DNA of 64,000 nucleotides from Prochilodus magdalenae (GCA_024036415.1 JAMWET010001298.1:475501-539500); one strand, 5' to 3'; counted from the first letter of the stretch, positions 22,705-35,485 are shown. The notes: generated from the letters alone by a model not told the origin. Program-made: numbers and translations.

Positions 22705-22763
<59 letters not shown>

Positions 22764-22783
22764 TTCATTCATTTATTTATTTT
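22703..22783. repeat. (TTTA)20 microsatellite
   Basis: Tetranucleotide tract of about 80 bases with a single ATTC change near 22765. Confidence 0.97.
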
Positions 22784-23164
22784 AATCATATTACATTTCA
22801 CTCCTTATGTTTTTAATCTTGTGGTTGGGACACTCATGAACATCTTTATAAAAACAATAATAATATATTTGAACTAATATTGCATTAACAATGTTCATTA
22901 CTAATAATATTATATTAATTAAATGACCAGGACTCACTGGCAGGTCCAAGGTTTTACCACATTCCACTTCAGACTAGCTGGTTTACAGCATAACCCATGT
23001 AATTACTAAGCAATAACCCTAAGAAAGTAATAAGGCTGGGAATGTAAGGGGTTAATAATAACATTTTATTATTAGATAGTAGCTGACATTTTTCACTGTG
23101 TAAGTCAAACAACCCGCTTAGTTCATTTTGCTCGAGTGTAATGACCCAAGTATTCTTTTCCAAG
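22784..23164. other. Intergenic, no gene seen
   Basis: AT-rich sequence with short TAATA blocks. No gene. Confidence 0.5.
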
Positions 23165-23530
23165 TCGGAATGTCCCTCAAGTGGGTCTAACCCTTGGATT
23201 CAGTAACAGGAAAGGTCAGAGGAGACACTGCAGGCTCGGGACTGGCTAGTAACTATCCCCACAGGGTTGCATCTCTCCACTGTGTGTGTGTTGGTGGGAT
23301 GCATTTGGGCACACAAGGGAGTCACTCTGAGGTATTTGGAGGCTTATCGCATTGCACGTCTGAAGAACTGACCAACCTCACTCCGAGCCAAGGATCGCTG
23401 ACCTTTGACCCCAGTGTTAAACCAAAAACACATGCCTTTAAACTGACTCATATCCGGCCCTTAAATAAACTGGTGAGGAATTTTTCACCCCTCTGCTCTC
23501 CCCCGACCATTTCCATCATCTTATAGGCTT
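23165..23530. promoter_or_regulatory. Candidate regulatory element with a nuclear-receptor DR1 site
   Basis: Complex, G/C-balanced island between AT-rich flanks. It carries a perfect direct-repeat nuclear-receptor site at 23399-23411 and blocks such as GAGGTATTTGGAGGC, ATCGCATTGCACGTC and TCATATCCGGCCC. A 110-codon plus-strand frame spans it but shows no domain and crosses a GTGTGTGT run, so it is probably chance. Enhancer reading is inferred. Confidence 0.35.
23399..23411 (-). promoter_or_regulatory. DR1 nuclear-receptor half-site pair
   Basis: TGACCTTTGACCC on plus is GGGTCA-A-AGGTCA on minus: two half-sites with one-base spacing. DR1 sites are bound by HNF4, COUP-TF (NR2F), RXR and PPAR-RXR dimers. 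The match is exact. Whether it is used is unknown. Confidence 0.5.
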
Positions 23531-23849
23531 TTCTTCAGTAGAACTTGTTTTGGGGCGGCTTGGTAAAACACAGTAGATCTCTTTTTTTGTCAAAAAGGTA
23601 TATTAATTACACGGTTCTGGCATGTCGGCTTTACTGAATTTGCAGCTTTTTTGTGGAGGTGCTGGAAGAAAAAGGCATGGTTATGACCATGACCCTTGCA
23701 AGGCTGGAGTTTTAAAACAGCATGGCTTGTCAGCAGTAGTGTTCTCTTGGCAAGGTCAGTGTGACTCTGTTTACTTTTTGAGAAGAGTATTTACCCTCGG
23801 GGCCTTTTTTCAAAAAGCATCTTGCTAAGCTTCACCCAAGAAAAGCAGA
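23531..23849. other. Intergenic, no gene seen
   Basis: No gene. A 68-codon frame at 23622-23828 has no motif. Confidence 0.45.
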
Positions 23850-24480
23850 AGGAAAGAAAACACGCGCAGCCGTGGCGCTTACACAAAGAATGGAGAGGCG
23901 TTTGAGAGAAGGATCTTCAGAATGCCAGAGCTCATTATGAGGAGCAGCTGAATCTGGATGTTCCAGCTCTTCTTTTTCCTTGTCCTTTTTTTTGCATTGT
24001 TTATCTTTCCTGGAATCCTTTGGAGTAGGCTTGGTATCTTCTCATTTCAACCACTGCAGTTAAAACAGGTTTTTTTTGCATCACAGAATGAATAATAATA
24101 AACCTGAAGTCCCAGTTCAATGCAGAGAGTCTGTAGCAGGGCCTTGTTATTATAATATATAGCAATAATAATGAAGGTCTTTATGGAAATAGCCCTAATA
24201 GCGATATTATGAGCCAGATAGATTGAAGACAATAATAAAAAGCCTTTTTGAGACAGTTTTCCCTTGAATGCAAACATGCTTGGCTTGGATTAAGCCATCA
24301 ATAATCACTATCTGCGCCATGAGGCTTCGGCCCTAGCCAGACTAATGATTTATACGGCCTTATATGGGACCGATTCCTATCAGATTGATGAATGCACCGA
24401 CCAATCATGTTCCCACAAACCCACAGCATGTACATACACCAATAAGTGATGATGAACGGCCCCCGTCCGGGTTATTTATG
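23850..24480. promoter_or_regulatory. Candidate conserved non-coding region with CArG box
   Basis: Long stretch of complex text with many factor-like cores: 'ccctaatagcgatattatga', 'agatagattgaagacaataa', 'gccatcaataatcactatct', 'cagactaatgatttatacgg' and 'cagattgatgaatgcaccga'. It also has a perfect SRF-type CArG box at 24358-24367. It lacks repeats, and the open frames are short. This is one of the best candidates in the window for a developmental enhancer. Inferred from motif density and texture only. Confidence 0.4.
24358..24367. promoter_or_regulatory. CArG box (SRF-type)
   Basis: CCTTATATGG fits CC(A/T)6GG exactly, the binding site of serum response factor and related MADS-box proteins. 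It lies inside a complex, repeat-free segment. Confidence 0.5.
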
Positions 24481-25099
24481 CGCCTGCAGGGGCCAGCGTG
24501 GGCCCAGTGTGGGCTGAGGCCTTTGCAGTCGCTCTCTCCGAGGCTGCTAGGTGGTCTGTCCTCCCTGCTCTCATCCTCCTCTGGTCAGAAGGTTCTGTTT
24601 AACCTCTCATACATGTCTGCAGGACACTGGGCGGCTGGGAAGAAGTCTTTGGCCACCCCCTTCTAAAATTCAGCCAATGTACCACTACTACAGACTCCTC
24701 CACACGCCGTTCATGTTCTTCATTTGTCTATGGCAATCTGGACATGGGAGTATGGAAGATTGGGCATGGTGTTGTCATCTCGTAATAAGAGGAATGAATC
24801 GGTCTGGTTTCTCTCTGGTTTAAAGTACACACATTTTGATCTGAAGTTTGGAATGAATGTTTTCAGTGATACTACAAGTGTTTTGGGTTTAGGTAAACGT
24901 ACACAGTGAGATACATATGCTGGGTCTCTGCTATAATGCTGTACCATTAAAATAATTAGCCGTAATAAGCCATTTAAGAATCTTTATATACATATATAGT
25001 ACATAATAAACCGCAAACCGCAAAACTTCTGAAATATATTTAACTGTCTAGTAAGGATAAGAGCTATACTGTATGATATAGTGCAGAACTCCCCTCATT
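24481..25099. other. Intergenic, no gene seen
   Basis: The first 180 bases are G/C-rich and may belong to the preceding candidate element. The rest is AT-rich. Overlapping frames of 60-100 codons show no motif. Confidence 0.4.
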
Positions 25100-25560
25100 T
25101 ATTTAATGTCTAGTCAAAATGACCGTAAAGGTCAATATGTTGTTCATTGTCCAGGACATTTTCAAGAAGCCTGGATATATGATCAGCCACTTATGTCAGG
25201 AAGGAGAAAGTCAAAAGAAATAACTGTCCAAAGACTGAAGTTCAAAAACTATTAAAAAGAGTGATAGTGAAATTCTGACAACTGTGTAAGACCTGGTAGA
25301 CTGTCTCCATCAGTTAAAGAGCACTTAAAGCTTTCATCTTTAAGAGAGAAGAGAAAATCTAGTCTTACCTCAGATCTGAAAAACACTCAGTTCAGTGCTA
25401 TGGGTCTGAAAGTATGTTAAACTATCAAGAAGCTATTACTAAGAACATCATACCAATATAACAAGAAGCTGCTGGTGTTCACAGGCCTCTGGACTGACCA
25501 CCTCATAGTCCAGACCTCAACCTGACTTAAAGCATTGATTATATTTAATTGTAAACTGTT
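25100..25560 (+). mobile_element. Probable Tc1-like transposase relic
   Basis: Fragments such as 'tgtccaaagactgaagttca', 'gtaagacctggtagactgtc', 'cagttaaagagcacttaaag' and 'gtccagacctcaacctgact' follow the order of a fish Tc1-like transposase gene: recognition domain, arginine-rich linker, and the SPDLNP region before the third catalytic residue. Frames are broken throughout. Assignment is from pattern memory and moderately uncertain. Confidence 0.45.
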
Positions 25561-25884
25561 AAAACTATTCATAAATAAAACCAACTTCTATATTTACACA
25601 CCCACCCACAACTTCATTAGGTCCACCTATATGTATCTACACTCATTGTTTCATTGTCTTTCTGATTATCTGTATACTTTCTTTATCCTATTTCTCCCTG
25701 TTCTTGAATGGACATGACCACTGCAGAACTACTGCAAACAAATACATTAAATAAAGTCTAAAATTTTAGTTTTGATGATTTTATTGGGTTCTCAGCTTTT
25801 CTGTTTTTTTATATTTAGGACTGTAAAAAATCAGATTTCAGGTTATATTTATGCAGAAATATCAAACATTCTAAAGGGGTCACA
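25561..25884. other. Intergenic, no gene seen
   Basis: AT-rich; may include the 3' flank of the preceding transposon relic. Confidence 0.4.
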
Positions 25885-26110
25885 AATGTTCAAGCGGCAC
25901 TCAAGGAGTGTCTAACAGTGAGTGGACACAGTGCCTAAACACTGATCCACTCACACCAGAGCAATACACAGTAACACTCTACCATGTCAGTATCATTGCA
26001 GAGCTAAGAATGATCCACAACCCAAATAATACAAGCACTGTTGTGGTTCTGTGGGGGTCCTGAACACAGAAAATATAAACACCAAGGAGGTGAAAATCAT
26101 ATTTTACTTT
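25885..26110 (+). repeat. Interspersed repeat family G, copy 1
   Basis: 'gagtgtctaacagtgagtgg', 'ctgatccactcacaccagag', 'catgtcagtatcattgcaga', 'aagaatgatccacaacccaa' and 'gtggttctgtgggggtcctg' form a repeat that I recognise as very common in otophysan fish genomes. The copy at 43575-43740 is in the reverse orientation. The superfamily is not evident from these pieces; it has no coding capacity. Confidence 0.65.
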
Positions 26111-26134
26111 CAGTGTATGTCAGTGTTAACAGAC

Positions 26135-26200
<66 letters not shown>

Positions 26201-26202
26201 AT
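26135..26202. repeat. (TA)n microsatellite with TG/TT interruptions
   Basis: About 68 bases of TA with a few ATG and TTTA interruptions. Confidence 0.95.
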
Positions 26203-26211
26203 TTTTACTTC

Positions 26212-26316
26212 CTTTCAATGAATGATGGTGTAAAATTAGACTATTGCTGACGTGCAGGTTATTGAAGCAGGGCATGTTTGTATACTATGTATTTGCAATT
26301 ATTTGTAACAAATTTT
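26212..26316 (+). repeat. Local duplication A, copy 1
   Basis: 'gatggtgtaaaattagacta', 'ttgctgac.t.caggttatt' and 'tatgtatttgcaattat' recur in the same order at 26586-26771, which carries an additional internal segment of about 60 bases. Confidence 0.6.
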
Positions 26317-26339
26317 TTTTATCACTTCTTATCATGTTA

Positions 26340-26527
26340 GGGGAATAGTCTGGAGAGCAGATAGTCTGGCTAGTGTACTAGCTAATTTAGCTGAAGTTGG
26401 ATTCTTTTAAAACCCAGATCTTTAAATTTGGACCTTCAATCCAGTGTCCAGTCTTGGATTTTGTTCTCGCTTGAATTTAATGGAATGGTTAATGAAATTT
26501 CTTGGCCTTGTAGTATGACACCTAGCA
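26340..26527 (+). repeat. Interspersed repeat family B, copy 1
   Basis: 'tctggagagcagatagtctg', 'cagtcttggattttgttctc', 'ttaatggaatggttaatg.a' and 'cttggcc.tgtagt' recur at 28280-28460 with about one change in eight bases. The family is unknown. Confidence 0.6.
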
Positions 26528-26585
26528 TAAACTACCCAGTGTAAACATTATTAATTACTTATTATTTTACTTATTTACTAATTTA

Positions 26586-26771
26586 TTTTTACAATGTATG
26601 ATGGTGTAAAATTAGACTATTGCTGACTTTCAGGTTATTGACAGAAGCAGAGAATTAGTTGCCGTTGATACTCACTGATGCCACATTGGTGTTTGCCAGC
26701 AGAGGAAGAAAAGATTTAAACCTGTGTTTGTAGATTATGTATTTGCAATTATGTATGTGTAACTAATTATG
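26586..26771 (+). repeat. Local duplication A, copy 2
   Basis: Second copy of the 26212-26316 segment; it brackets family B copy 1 together with copy 1. Confidence 0.6.
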
Positions 26772-28107
26772 TATCACTTTGTGCATTTATGTAATTACAT
26801 AGAAATAACATACCTAGAAGCTGTACAGTCTCAACACCACTTCTCTGGGAGTGAATTCTGTGAATTTGTATATGTGTCTGTTTGTCCATATCCGTTGTAG
26901 GACTGTGTGTATGTGTTTTGTATTGATGGTGCTGGTGTTACTGATGTTTCCTGCCCTCCATTCTCTGGCTGCTATGTGTATAGCTCATCTGGAGTGCTCA
27001 CTGTCGAGCACATCTTGGTGCTCAGTGCCTGAGTCTATCTGGCTGGACTAACGAGGGACGCCTGCTGTTGAGTTTTTATGGTTCCTTTTAGCACTGTGGA
27101 TGTGTGAGCGCTGACCCCAGTGCTGCAGGTTTATGAGCTTCCTGTGGCCTCTCATCCCTCACTCTCTCTGCCCTCTTTCCCTTGCTCTCCTGCTCTCCCC
27201 ACACTGAAGAGGACTGACAGAAACCCTCTTCAACTTTTATAGATGGAGAGATGGAGGGCAGGAGATGAGAACAGTGAGAGAAAGGTTAGGCACTAGCTCT
27301 AGGTAGACTAGCCTGTGAATGTCATCTTTCCCATGAAGATCTGTAGGAAGAACCGAATAGCCTCGAAGAGAACACCAACGCTAGGGCTGCCGATTGCTGT
27401 AAATGAATAAAACCTTCAGGTTCCAAGCTCATGTGATTTTGTCAGGCATTGTTTCCTCAGTCGTAAACATTTCTGCAATGCCGTTTTCCAGCAACTCAAA
27501 GCAGTGTCAGGTTGCCAGGGCTTCAAATAACGATCTTTTAATTATAGAAAATCCCTCAGTCTGAAGGACATGCTGTAAATTTGAGATTTATAGGAAAGAG
27601 GCAAAACCATCTGACATGATTGGCTAGTGTGCCATTGAACGGTTTTTAATCTATTGTATTTAAGTACTTAAGTCATTTTCCAACATTGAATCTAAGAAAA
27701 CATTCAATCACACATTAAAATCCCATCTCCAGAACAATGTCTCAGTTTTTACATGGAGATTTTGCTGGCAATGACTTCAATCAGTAATCGGTTTGAAAGT
27801 AACAGAACTGCAAATATGTAAAATGTGGTTAACTAGCGCACCACGCTAATAGCGTGCGATATTAGGGACTTTCTAATCATTACCAAACTTCATTTTATGA
27901 ATGATTACCTTTCAATCCGTAAGTTTGGTGAACTTTCAGTTCATCATAACACTACTGAACATATAGAAAAAATGAGGGATCATACTTTTTTTCCTTCGAT
28001 GATCATCAGAACTTTTAGATGATGCAGATTCCTGTTGAATATTCCAGATGTTATAGGGCTGAATGTATTCATACTGTTGGGCACAACTTTACCTCTCATA
28101 AATATCC
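26772..28107. other. Intergenic, no gene seen
   Basis: No supported gene. The segment 26950-27180 is richer in G/C with a CT run (27150-27200). The rest is AT-rich. Confidence 0.45.
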
Positions 28108-28245
28108 AACCTAAGAGCGCCACTGGCAATGCCGTGCCTCCTGAGGGCAGCAGGAGGGCCTTGTCCAAGGACACAACCGGGTATCCTTAGGCGATTGTGG
28201 GATTTGAACCTGTGACCTTTCAGCTACTGACACACAGTATCTATA
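28108..28245 (-). mobile_element. tRNA-derived SINE relic, minus strand
   Basis: On the minus strand: 'gtagctgaaaggtcaca', then GGTTCAAATCC (B box, 28200-28210 on plus as GGATTTGAACC), then 'cacaatcgcctaaggatacc', 'tccttggacaaggccctcct' and 'gccctcaggaggcac'. This fits a tRNA-derived SINE body. The A box is not clear. Same B-box as at 22330. Confidence 0.55.
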
Positions 28246-28279
28246 GAAATGTCATTGGGACTGATATGGCACTCCATTT

Positions 28280-28460
28280 GGAGAATCATCTGGAGAGCCC
28301 GTATGCTGGCTAGTGCAATAGCTGATTCAGCTAAAGCAGTAGTTCTTTTAAAACCTAGAACGTTCAATTTGAATCCAGTTCCCAGTCTTGGATTTTGTTC
28401 TCATTGGAAGTTAATGGAATGGTTAATGTAATGTCTTGGCCGTGTAGTGTTACACCTACC
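28280..28460 (+). repeat. Interspersed repeat family B, copy 2
   Basis: Second copy of 26340-26527, same orientation, 1.9 kb away, directly after the SINE relic. Confidence 0.6.
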
Positions 28461-30074
28461 AAAAAGTCCAGGACTGGAAACTGCATTCAAGGTCCAAATA
28501 AAAACCCGTGCTTGAAAATATACTAAGACTTCAGCTGTATTAGCTATTTCACTAGCTAGCTAGCATACTTGCGATACAAACAGCAGACTTATCAACTGCT
28601 TCACTTTGTTTTACCTTTTTTTCTTTAAACACTGCATTTACTGCAAGTAGTGTCTCACTTATGTCCTTTGGAATGGAGGGTTTTCTGCAGTGGAAGGCTT
28701 GTTATTTGAAGTCTTGTCAAATCTAATAACTTTTTATTAGGGTCTTACTGTTGGACACTGCCTGCAGCTAATAATGAGACTAAACCAAATTTCTCCACTA
28801 AAATCTGTACTTTGACACTCACACCCCAGAAACTCAAGACAGATTTGACTTGTCTTGAGCAGACGTTGGACCTTTGGGCTCGGGCCTTCTAAACTAAAGT
28901 GACAGTTATTGGCCCCTCTCGCCCAGGGAAGAAAAAAAAAACATTAAGCTATTTCCTGTTGTGTCCCATTTCGCAGTAGGAGTGTATTTCCATGCATTTG
29001 ATACGGCCATATTAACCGTGCACTCTTGAGCTCAGTCCATAACTCATCCTGGGGGTTGAAATTTACAGCACTCAACTACATTATAAGATGCTCTCTACGT
29101 GCACACCGTTTTATACCTTCTCCTTAACTCCCATGATGCCATTCTTCATAAAGCACACCACATGTCCGCCTAATGTTTGCGTATGTCTGTGGAGCGCTTC
29201 AGCCGAAATGGGGCTTTCCATAACAGAAAGGACTGGCCATATGTGCGCATGCTGCTTACTTTGTTTGCTTCAGCATAGGCGGTTCACACCCAACCGAACG
29301 TAAACGTGTGTTTAACAATGTGCTAATTGCTGGTTTTGAGTGTCACTTTTACGACAGGGCTTTCTGCACCTGACAGCTTTTTAGAGCGATCAAAATTCTG
29401 CAGAATAACAGCCAACAAGGGACGTATCTCTGGCACTGTCTGCTATATGGAAAAAAGTATGAAAAAAGAGAAGTCGCTTGACCTCTGACTTCTTTGACCG
29501 CGTGTGCATGTGTTCTCACCGTGTGTGTGCAAGCACATGGGCGCATCTGTGTAAGATCCAGCTCATTTGGCCGTGACCTGTTCGCTCCGGCCTAAGCTCT
29601 CCCACCCTCGCGGAGTCACACACACACTGGGGCTGGGTGCGCTGGACTGTGGCCGTGTGATTGGGGTGACCGTATGTAAGCTATGCACGGTCAGGCCTTC
29701 CAGGCACTGCTGGAATAGCCATCAGTGACGAATGATAAAACCCTGCCTTTGTCGGAGCATGGATGTGACATAGGGGGCTTCTCTGATATCCCCACAGAGG
29801 TGGCCCCTACATGCTTGTAAAGGACATACGTTCCTTATGAACTTGAGTATATGCTTAAAAGGACACGTGTGTCCCTCTGCATCTAAGGAGGTTATATAGG
29901 TTTGGTCAGCTACTGTTAATATCAGATTGTGACACTATACTCTTCATTAGAGTTTAAATTCTTAAGCTAGGGCTGTCCAATGAGTCTCCATTAGTCACTA
30001 CTATCAGTCTCATTAGTCTTATTTGCTCAGATATCCTATATAAGTGAATACCACAGTTGTTCTACATACAGTCA
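28461..30074. other. Intergenic; weak candidate elements, no gene
   Basis: No gene. Two more complex stretches stand out: 28880-29060 ('atttgatacggccatattaa', 'ccgtgcactcttgagctcag') and 29560-29800 ('gggtgaccgtatgtaagcta', 'cggtcaggccttccaggcac'). Either may be regulatory, but the evidence is only texture. Confidence 0.35.
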
Positions 30075-30455
30075 TTAAGAGAATAGCTGCACCCAGAAGA
30101 AAGTGTTAGAGTGCAATGCTATCGCGAAGGAAGATAAGGTTACCAGGAACAATATTTATTGAGCTACACATACAGAGGTAGTGTCATTCGGCAAGGCTTT
30201 ATCTCTGAAACTGCTGCCATTCTGAGTCACTCTATCACACTACCTTCTTTGGTGACATTGACAATAGCAGTGTTAAGGGCAGTCATCGTAACGGTCTGCT
30301 TGCATGTAGCCCTGTGTTGTGCAGCAGTTTGCCAATGATGCTGACACTACCAGGATGGCTCTTGGAGGGCATCACTGCTGAATCATGGCTGTTGGGTCAG
30401 TCAGGTACAGCAATAAGGCCCGTCCTTGCTTACATTCACGAGCGTGTAACATCGT
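30075..30455 (-). mobile_element. Tc1-like transposon relic, copy C, internally deleted
   Basis: The left end reads 'gagaatagctgcacccagaa', the terminal repeat of the seven-copy family. It is followed by 'ggaagataaggttaccagga' and 'atttattgagctacacatac', then it jumps to the 5' half: 'ggcagtcatcgtaacg', 'tggctgttgggtcagtcagg' and 'taaggcccgtccttgc'. The catalytic and C-terminal coding part is deleted. Confidence 0.75.
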
Positions 30456-30723
30456 CAGTTAGAGTGTTCAGATGTGAAATTTATTGTGGAACTTGTTGAT
30501 TGTTGATTGTTGATTACAGTGGTGATCATTGGAAGCAAGGTTTGGAATGTCTACAGCCCGATACAGCTGTTTTAATTTGCTATCTGAAATGTTCAATAAA
30601 CCTATACATGAGTTTTTACATGCAATGTTGTTAATAGTAAACAGTACTAAATCTGAACAAAACAAAGTTTCTTTAGGGACTATTTTGCCTTGCTACACCC
30701 TGCAAGTGTCCCTGAACAGACAA
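30456..30723. other. Intergenic, no gene seen
   Basis: AT-rich, with a TTGATTG(T) triple repeat near 30495-30515. Confidence 0.5.
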
Positions 30724-30867
30724 ACATATCGTCGCTGTCCAAAGAAAAACAGGTATCTCCAAAAAGGCAACTTTCCAGGAGAGGCCAAAAACCTCGTTTA
30801 ATTTGAATGGAAGTCTATGGAACCAGACATCTTACCAAGCAGTTTTGAGCCATTTCTCTTGGTCCTA
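30724..30867 (+). repeat. Interspersed repeat family E, copy 2 of 3
   Basis: 'catatcgtcgctgtccaaag', 'aacaggtatctccaaaaagg', 'ccaggagaggccaaaa', 'atttgaatggaagtctatgg' and 'ccatttctcttggtcc'. Best preserved of the three copies. Confidence 0.55.
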
Positions 30868-31978
30868 AATATCTAAATATCTAAATATCTATTTTGTGTA
30901 ACAGCCTTCTATTATGTAGTGTTTAGAGACTACTTAGGTATCTCGCTCCACTGCCAATAATGCTAATTCATCACTAACACTGAATGACTTCTGCAGTGTG
31001 TCATTTACAGGGCTCTTGTCCCATATCTCCGGCACATGCTTTCAAAAGACACATAGAGGAGTACAGGTCAGTATGGCTGTGAAGTAGAGTTTTGGGATCT
31101 GCTCTCAGTAAATACATGCAGTTTGATGGCTGTAGGTTAAAAGACACAATAGGGTTTAAATGGGCTCAAAAATTAATCGGGGGGAGGAGAGAGGGTAAAA
31201 AGACAAATAGTCTAGTGCGGGTCAAACCAACTTTAAATATGCCAGTTGAGCAGAAGTACAGAAGACAGGCATGCACTTTTCCTGTCCATTTATTCTTAAT
31301 GGGAAAAATGGCAAAAAAAAGTTTATATGCGGAAACTGTGAATCCGATCACAAAGCGATCAACGTAACCATTGTGTGTGGTGAAGGTTCTTCACAACATT
31401 ATTAAACATTAGTTTAATATCAGTTTATTTGAATTTGACAAAATCCCCTTTTTATTGACCTCCTGCCATCATCAACTCTCACTGTTCAAACACCTCAAAC
31501 TTCAACCTCACCACTGAGCAGCAATCAGGAACTATGATGCTGCTGTAGTTCTGAATTCCTGATAGGCTCCTCTACAGACAGCTGCTGCTAAGGATGTGCT
31601 GTATCAAGCAAAGGTACTTTTGCATTGTTTATATTTTAACTATTTAATAACACAGAAATGTTAAATAGTGGCTGGATCTGAACTCACGTCTTTGTGGACA
31701 AAATAAGCTGCCTCAGAATGTATGAACTGCTTCTTTTGTAGCCTCCTTACTCTCATTCTCATTCATACAGCCCGTGGACACTATACACTCTAGAGAGCAG
31801 CCACTGAGTCGCAGTTCGCCGACAATAACAAAAGCAAGTTGTAATTCAATCCCCTTGAAATGAGCAGAGAAGTTCTGTTGAAATATAGTAGGCTATTGTA
31901 GCATCGGTGATTTGAATATTGAGATCGAGGTATTATTTTTTAAAACAGCGGTTTATGATTTTTGATTTGCAACAACTT
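30868..31978. other. Intergenic, no gene seen
   Basis: No supported gene. Frames of 91 and 61 codons at 31092-31367 overlap on opposite strands and have no recognised motif. Confidence 0.45.
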
Positions 31979-32213
31979 TAACCATAGATGACTTTCTAAT
32001 AGATACATTAAGAGAGACACGTCTCAGCTAGAAGGATGATGTTTGATTGGTACTCTAGTACATTTGGCCATGTGGAGGTGGAGACTCCTAAAATGTTCAT
32101 AATCATTTTATGTCAATAATCCCACAATCTGCCATGTTTGTTGTTTTGTTTATAACAAGATAAAAAAAAAAATCTATTAAATAATAATTCTATTCTGTAG
32201 AAACATATAAAGC
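31979..32213 (+). repeat. Local tandem duplication, unit 1
   Basis: From 'taaccatagatgactttcta' to 'tctgtagaaacatataaa'. It recurs at 32290-32455 in the same order ('agaaggatgatgtttgat', 'ttggccatg.ggaggt.gag', 'ccatgtttgtt.ttttgtt', 'ttaaataataattctattc'). The second unit has several small deletions. Confidence 0.75.
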
Positions 32214-32289
32214 TTAGCATGGTGACTAAGAAATGCAGCTTCTACATCATTTATCACTCCTAAATACATATTCTATTCAACATAACAAC

Positions 32290-32455
32290 TTAACCATAGA
32301 TCATACATTAAGAGGTGTCTGCTAGAAGGATGATGTTTGATTTGGCCATGGAGGTCGAGAGTGTCCATCCCACAATCTACCATGTTTGTTTTGTTTATAA
32401 CAAGATAAAAAAAAAATCAATTAAATAATAATTCTATTCTGTAGAAACATATAAA
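32290..32455 (+). repeat. Local tandem duplication, unit 2
   Basis: Shortened second unit, 310 bases downstream of the first. The last 80 bases (after 'tttataacaagataaaaa') are nearly identical, which suggests a fairly young duplication or local conversion. Confidence 0.75.
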
Positions 32456-34076
32456 ATACCCTAGTATATTGGAATGTTTGGAATGAGGAGGTTAATGGAA
32501 TATAATGATTTACCTCTATTGAATTAACTAAAAACATAGATGTTGTTTGCATGTAAATTATCAATGATCAAACTTAAACAGGACACATGTGTACCAGAAT
32601 TCTGATTACACCAGCTCGCTTTGCTAAAATCAGATCAGGCCTCAAGACTTCATTATGTAAGGCTTTCATTGACAGATAGTCAGCTACTGTTATAATTAGC
32701 GGTAGCTTAAAACCGCCAACTTTCAACACCCGGTCCCACTTTGTTTTTGCTAATTCCTGCTATTCATCAATCTTAGCTATATTTATCGTGTACTGACCAT
32801 CAGCTGAAATTAATTAGCTAGTGTCTGTGTGGGAGTGTGGGAAACGCAGTGTGAATGTGGAATTCAGAAGTGCTGAATCTGATGTCTGGTACTTCTCAGC
32901 CTGTCCAAGAGGAAGTGAAAGCATCTCTCCCGAGCAGCAGTCATTACTCAGAGCAGCTGACAGCGTCAACTTGTCCTGACACACTGGAGGAACTCGTGTC
33001 TGAATCAGAGAAAAAAAATTGGACCGCAAACTCCAATAAGAAATATGAATGTTTTATTAATTCTGTGAGTTATTATGCAACAGTTATGACTGCACAGTCT
33101 GATTAGATGAAAATCATTCTAACAATGTTGTTTAATGTGATAACAACATGTTTATGTTTTCTACCATACTTGTATCATTCTGCTGATCACCAGCCTAAAA
33201 TACTGGTCTCCTGTCACACCACTTCTGCTAGAACTTCTTTTGTTGGAGGAAGAAATTGCCAGTTTTCAGCATCTAAAACTGTTTTTATTTTATTCATTTT
33301 CAGATGTGTTCCCCTTTATTCAGTAAAGAACAGGTTAAAAACATTACAGTGCTTTACATTAAGCATTAGAATGCTCAAACTCATGGTTGAGATTGTTTAC
33401 AAGCATGCTCTCATATTATACTGTTTAAGTAAAGGATTGTAGTTAGTTAGAAATGGCACAGGAAGCTGTAGGTTGGGCTCAAACAGCTCAAAGGAAGCTG
33501 CTGCCTTTAACAAACATGAAACACAAAGTAGCAAAAACGGCTACATAATGTTTAGTGTCATGTTTAAAATGCAGTACTATTGAGTTACACTATGTAACTG
33601 TGGCCAGTGTTGGGAGAAATGCTTTGCAAAGGTAGTAAAAGCTAAGCATTCAATACACTGGCATTAACTGTATTTACATTAGTATGCATATATGTTACAT
33701 ATTCAGAATATATTCATAATAACTTTACAGTATATCTCAATAAGGCACATGGGGAAAATCGTTCCTACTTTCACACTGCTCCTTACTGTGAAGTTTACCT
33801 GAAGCTCACATGAAGTTTGATCTTCCCTATAAGGGCTTAATAGCTGGCATATTAATTTATCGGTCTACTCAATGTAAAGAAGTGTAATAAGCTTATACTT
33901 GAGGTCCAAATGTTCAACATCTAGTGAGCAACGTTACTACATGCTGAGTTCAGATTAAAATAGCAATAAATAACCATTGCTGGTGTTTCTTTTAAAGGTT
34001 GTATTTTTAAAGATATTTTTATTGACTTATTTATTTTGCTTTTACAATATAAATATGTAAAAGGTAACTGGATTCT
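32456..34076. other. Intergenic, no gene recognised
   Basis: Mostly AT-rich. An 83-codon plus frame at 32855-33106 has a protein-like, acidic/serine-rich composition but no motif I recognise. The 111-codon frame at 33107-33442 is hydrophobic and AT-driven. I do not call either a gene. Confidence 0.4.

Positions 34077-35485
<1,409 letters not shown>

Noticed and set aside
32855..33106. 83-codon frame with protein-like acidic composition
   Set aside because: No recognised domain, no splice-site or promoter context, and no relation to neighbouring sequence. A small unknown exon cannot be excluded.
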